Assembly: GCA_002179805.1 (NCBI GenBank)
Contig: NAVB01001212.1
Location: forward strand, 1 to 28,632
Length of the DNA stretch: 28,632 nt
Direction: 5' to 3'
Source: Acanthamoeba lenticulata
Taxonomy: Eukaryota; Discosea; Longamoebia; Acanthamoebidae
Shown piece after piece: positions 27,544 through 28,632 of the stretch (position 1 is the first letter of the stretch; each line of letters starts with the position of its first letter). Below the pieces are notes generated by a model. The model did not search any database. It was not told the DNA's origin and saw nothing but the letters and a program-made list of their open reading frames with translations. The translations under genes and the position numbers were made by a program.

Positions 27544-28632
27544 ATGATCGGCGCTCTGTTCGGATTATTCTTTTACCTGGTGGGGTTAGTGGTGGGCCTG
27601 CTGTATGGCGCTATCTGGCTGGTCTTCTTCGTGGTGTTTGGATCAGTGGGCTTCGTACTCTCGTGGGTCGACATCTACTTCTGCTGGTATGCCGGCCTCC
27701 TCATGCTCTACTGGGTCGAGTACATTGGTGCGCATCTTTCTCTCTTGTGAAGCATCAACCACTACGCGATCGATTAATGCAAAAATATGAATTTTTTCTG
27801 TTTATTTATTTATTTATTTATTGAAACTCGTCACCCCACAGACCCGTGGGAGACCAAGCAGAGGCGGGATGAAGTCATCACGTTCTTCCCCTCCATTGCG
27901 CGCTTCGTCGACGGCGGCTCGGCCATCGCCGTCAACGTGCACGGCTGGCTCTACCACCCCAAGCGCGACACCAAGCTGCGCCGGGTGCGCCTCTCCTCCC
28001 TCGTCGTCTTCATCTTCATCGTCGTCATTGTCATCATCACCGTGGCTGACAACGTCCCGCTGGACCTGGATCAGGCCATCCTCGCCGGCCTCAAGCGCAC
28101 GATGCCCGCCGCGGCCGACGCCGCTGAGACGCTCATGGTGGAGAGCCGGCTGAGCGCGTTCATCGTCGACAACCGACGCGGCAAGCGCGTCTCTGTCGAG
28201 TTCCTCTCCTCTTCCGACAATCCCGGTACGTCGGCGTCCTCTTCATCATCATCATCATCATCCTCATCGTCATGCTGGACGACGCTGATGGCGGGCTCGG
28301 GGCCGCAGCCTTGTACACGCTGTCGACGCTGTCGCAGCGCAACGGCCACTTTGAGGAGGAGATCGTCGTCCCGCGCAAGCAGGCCTCTCTCATCAGCTAC
28401 CGCCAGCCGTACGTGCCGCCCCCTTGAACGAAAAAGAGAAAGAAGCGAGCGACGACGCTGACGACGAGGCTGGTGCGGACGGGCGATCATGCGTGCCACG
28501 CACACAGGTCGTCGAGCTTCCCGGACCCGCGCTGGGTGCGCTTCTCGTCGGTGCGCGAGGACGAGCAGGAGACCGTGTTCAAGGGCGAGGCCCTCCTTCT
28601 CGAGGATGTCGGCGTCTCTGTCGTCTCCGATA
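27544..28632 (+). CDS. App1-like (DUF2183) phosphatidate phosphatase, 3' end cut by window edge
   Basis: Exons 27544-27727, 27842-27984, 28075-28225, 28309-28408 and 28508 to the edge (partial). The N terminus has about two to three membrane-spanning helices (GALFGLFFYLVGLVVGLLYG, WLVFFVVFGSVGFVLSW). Then VNVHGWLYHP, KRTMPAAADA, GHFEEEIVVP and DPRWVRFSSV follow the N-terminal domain of App1 proteins. The last visible residues, EDVGVSVVSD, are the start of the HAD-type catalytic motif (GVSVISDIDDT in the family), which lies just outside the window. App1 in yeast dephosphorylates phosphatidate at actin patches. Here the added membrane helices suggest an integral membrane form. The ATG at 27544 is chosen because upstream codons are not ATG. 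Confidence 0.83.
27801..27822 (+). repeat. TTTA microsatellite in App1-like intron
   Basis: Five copies of TTTA lie in intron 27728-27841. Similar ATTT-type runs occur in the RasGEF-N-like gene intron (16870-16888). They are typical of the AT-rich introns in this window. Confidence 0.85.
28243..28262 (+). repeat. TCA microsatellite in App1-like intron
   Basis: About seven TCA units lie within intron 28226-28308, which splices DNP to ALYTLST. The repeat is in frame with no stop, so ORF finding reads through it as poly-Ser. Confidence 0.8.

Noticed and set aside
1..28632. CRISPR arrays, insertion sequences, bacterial operons
   Set aside because: No direct-repeat/spacer pattern, no transposase and pervasive introns; the window is nuclear eukaryotic DNA.

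Overview
This is a eukaryotic nuclear window. It is GC-rich and very compact, with about 18 protein genes in 28.6 kb. Most genes are broken by many short introns (about 50-150 nt, mainly GT-AG), and intergenic gaps are AT-rich and only about 60-600 nt long. Gene content (SBDS, a Rho/Rac GTPase, a SCAR/WAVE-complex Abi lacking SH3, TDP1, SKA2-like), the intron style and a 5S rRNA gene resembling what I remember of Acanthamoeba 5S point to a free-living amoeba, most likely Acanthamoeba or a close relative. That assignment is inference. Exon borders were built by hand from splice signals, reading-frame phase and family conservation.

Layout. 1-687 (-) MORN-repeat protein running off the left edge; 997-1764 (-) SBDS; 2051-2761 (+) SKA2-like kinetochore protein, divergent from SBDS across a promoter with E2F-like sites; 2969-5683 (+) TDP1 with added FHA and CUE/UBA-like domains; 5745-7895 (-) secretory JmjC/cupin protein with a complete 5S rRNA gene inside an intron (6744-6861); 7976-8877 (+) DinB-family protein; 8939-10826 (-) RING protein; 11436-14856 (+) large secreted glycoside-hydrolase-like protein; 15033-15101 (-) Pol III/tRNA-like remnant; 15315-16412 (-) triple RanBP2-type zinc-finger protein; 16547-16953 (-) orphan RasGEF-N-like fragment; 17084-18655 (-) ten-exon Rho/Rac GTPase; 19027-20001 (+) Abi; 20288-21617 (+) PhnD-like binding protein with a signal peptide; 21684-23129 (+) DHH phosphoesterase; 23300-24092 (+) zinc-ribbon/repeat/half-LIM protein; 24277-25616 (+) DUF4291 protein with a beta-grasp-like tail; 25691-27415 (+) RluA/Pus9-type pseudouridine synthase; 27544-28632 (+) App1-like (DUF2183) phosphatase, cut at the right edge just before its catalytic motif.

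These are independent housekeeping and accessory genes, not an operon. Two themes recur. Ribosome and RNA biology: SBDS, 5S rRNA, pseudouridine synthase, zinc-finger RNA-binding candidate. Actin signalling: the Rho/Rac GTPase and Abi are divergent neighbours, and Rac and the Abi-containing SCAR/WAVE complex act in the same pathway. Three genes (DinB, PhnD-like, DUF4291) belong to families I know mainly from bacteria, yet all carry spliceosomal introns, which suggests old, domesticated transfers.

The most notable observations are the 5S gene nested in a protein-gene intron, the E2F palindrome next to the SKA2-like start, the FHA-CUE-TDP1 fusion, GC-AG introns needed to keep conserved motifs in frame, and the bacterial-type genes with introns.
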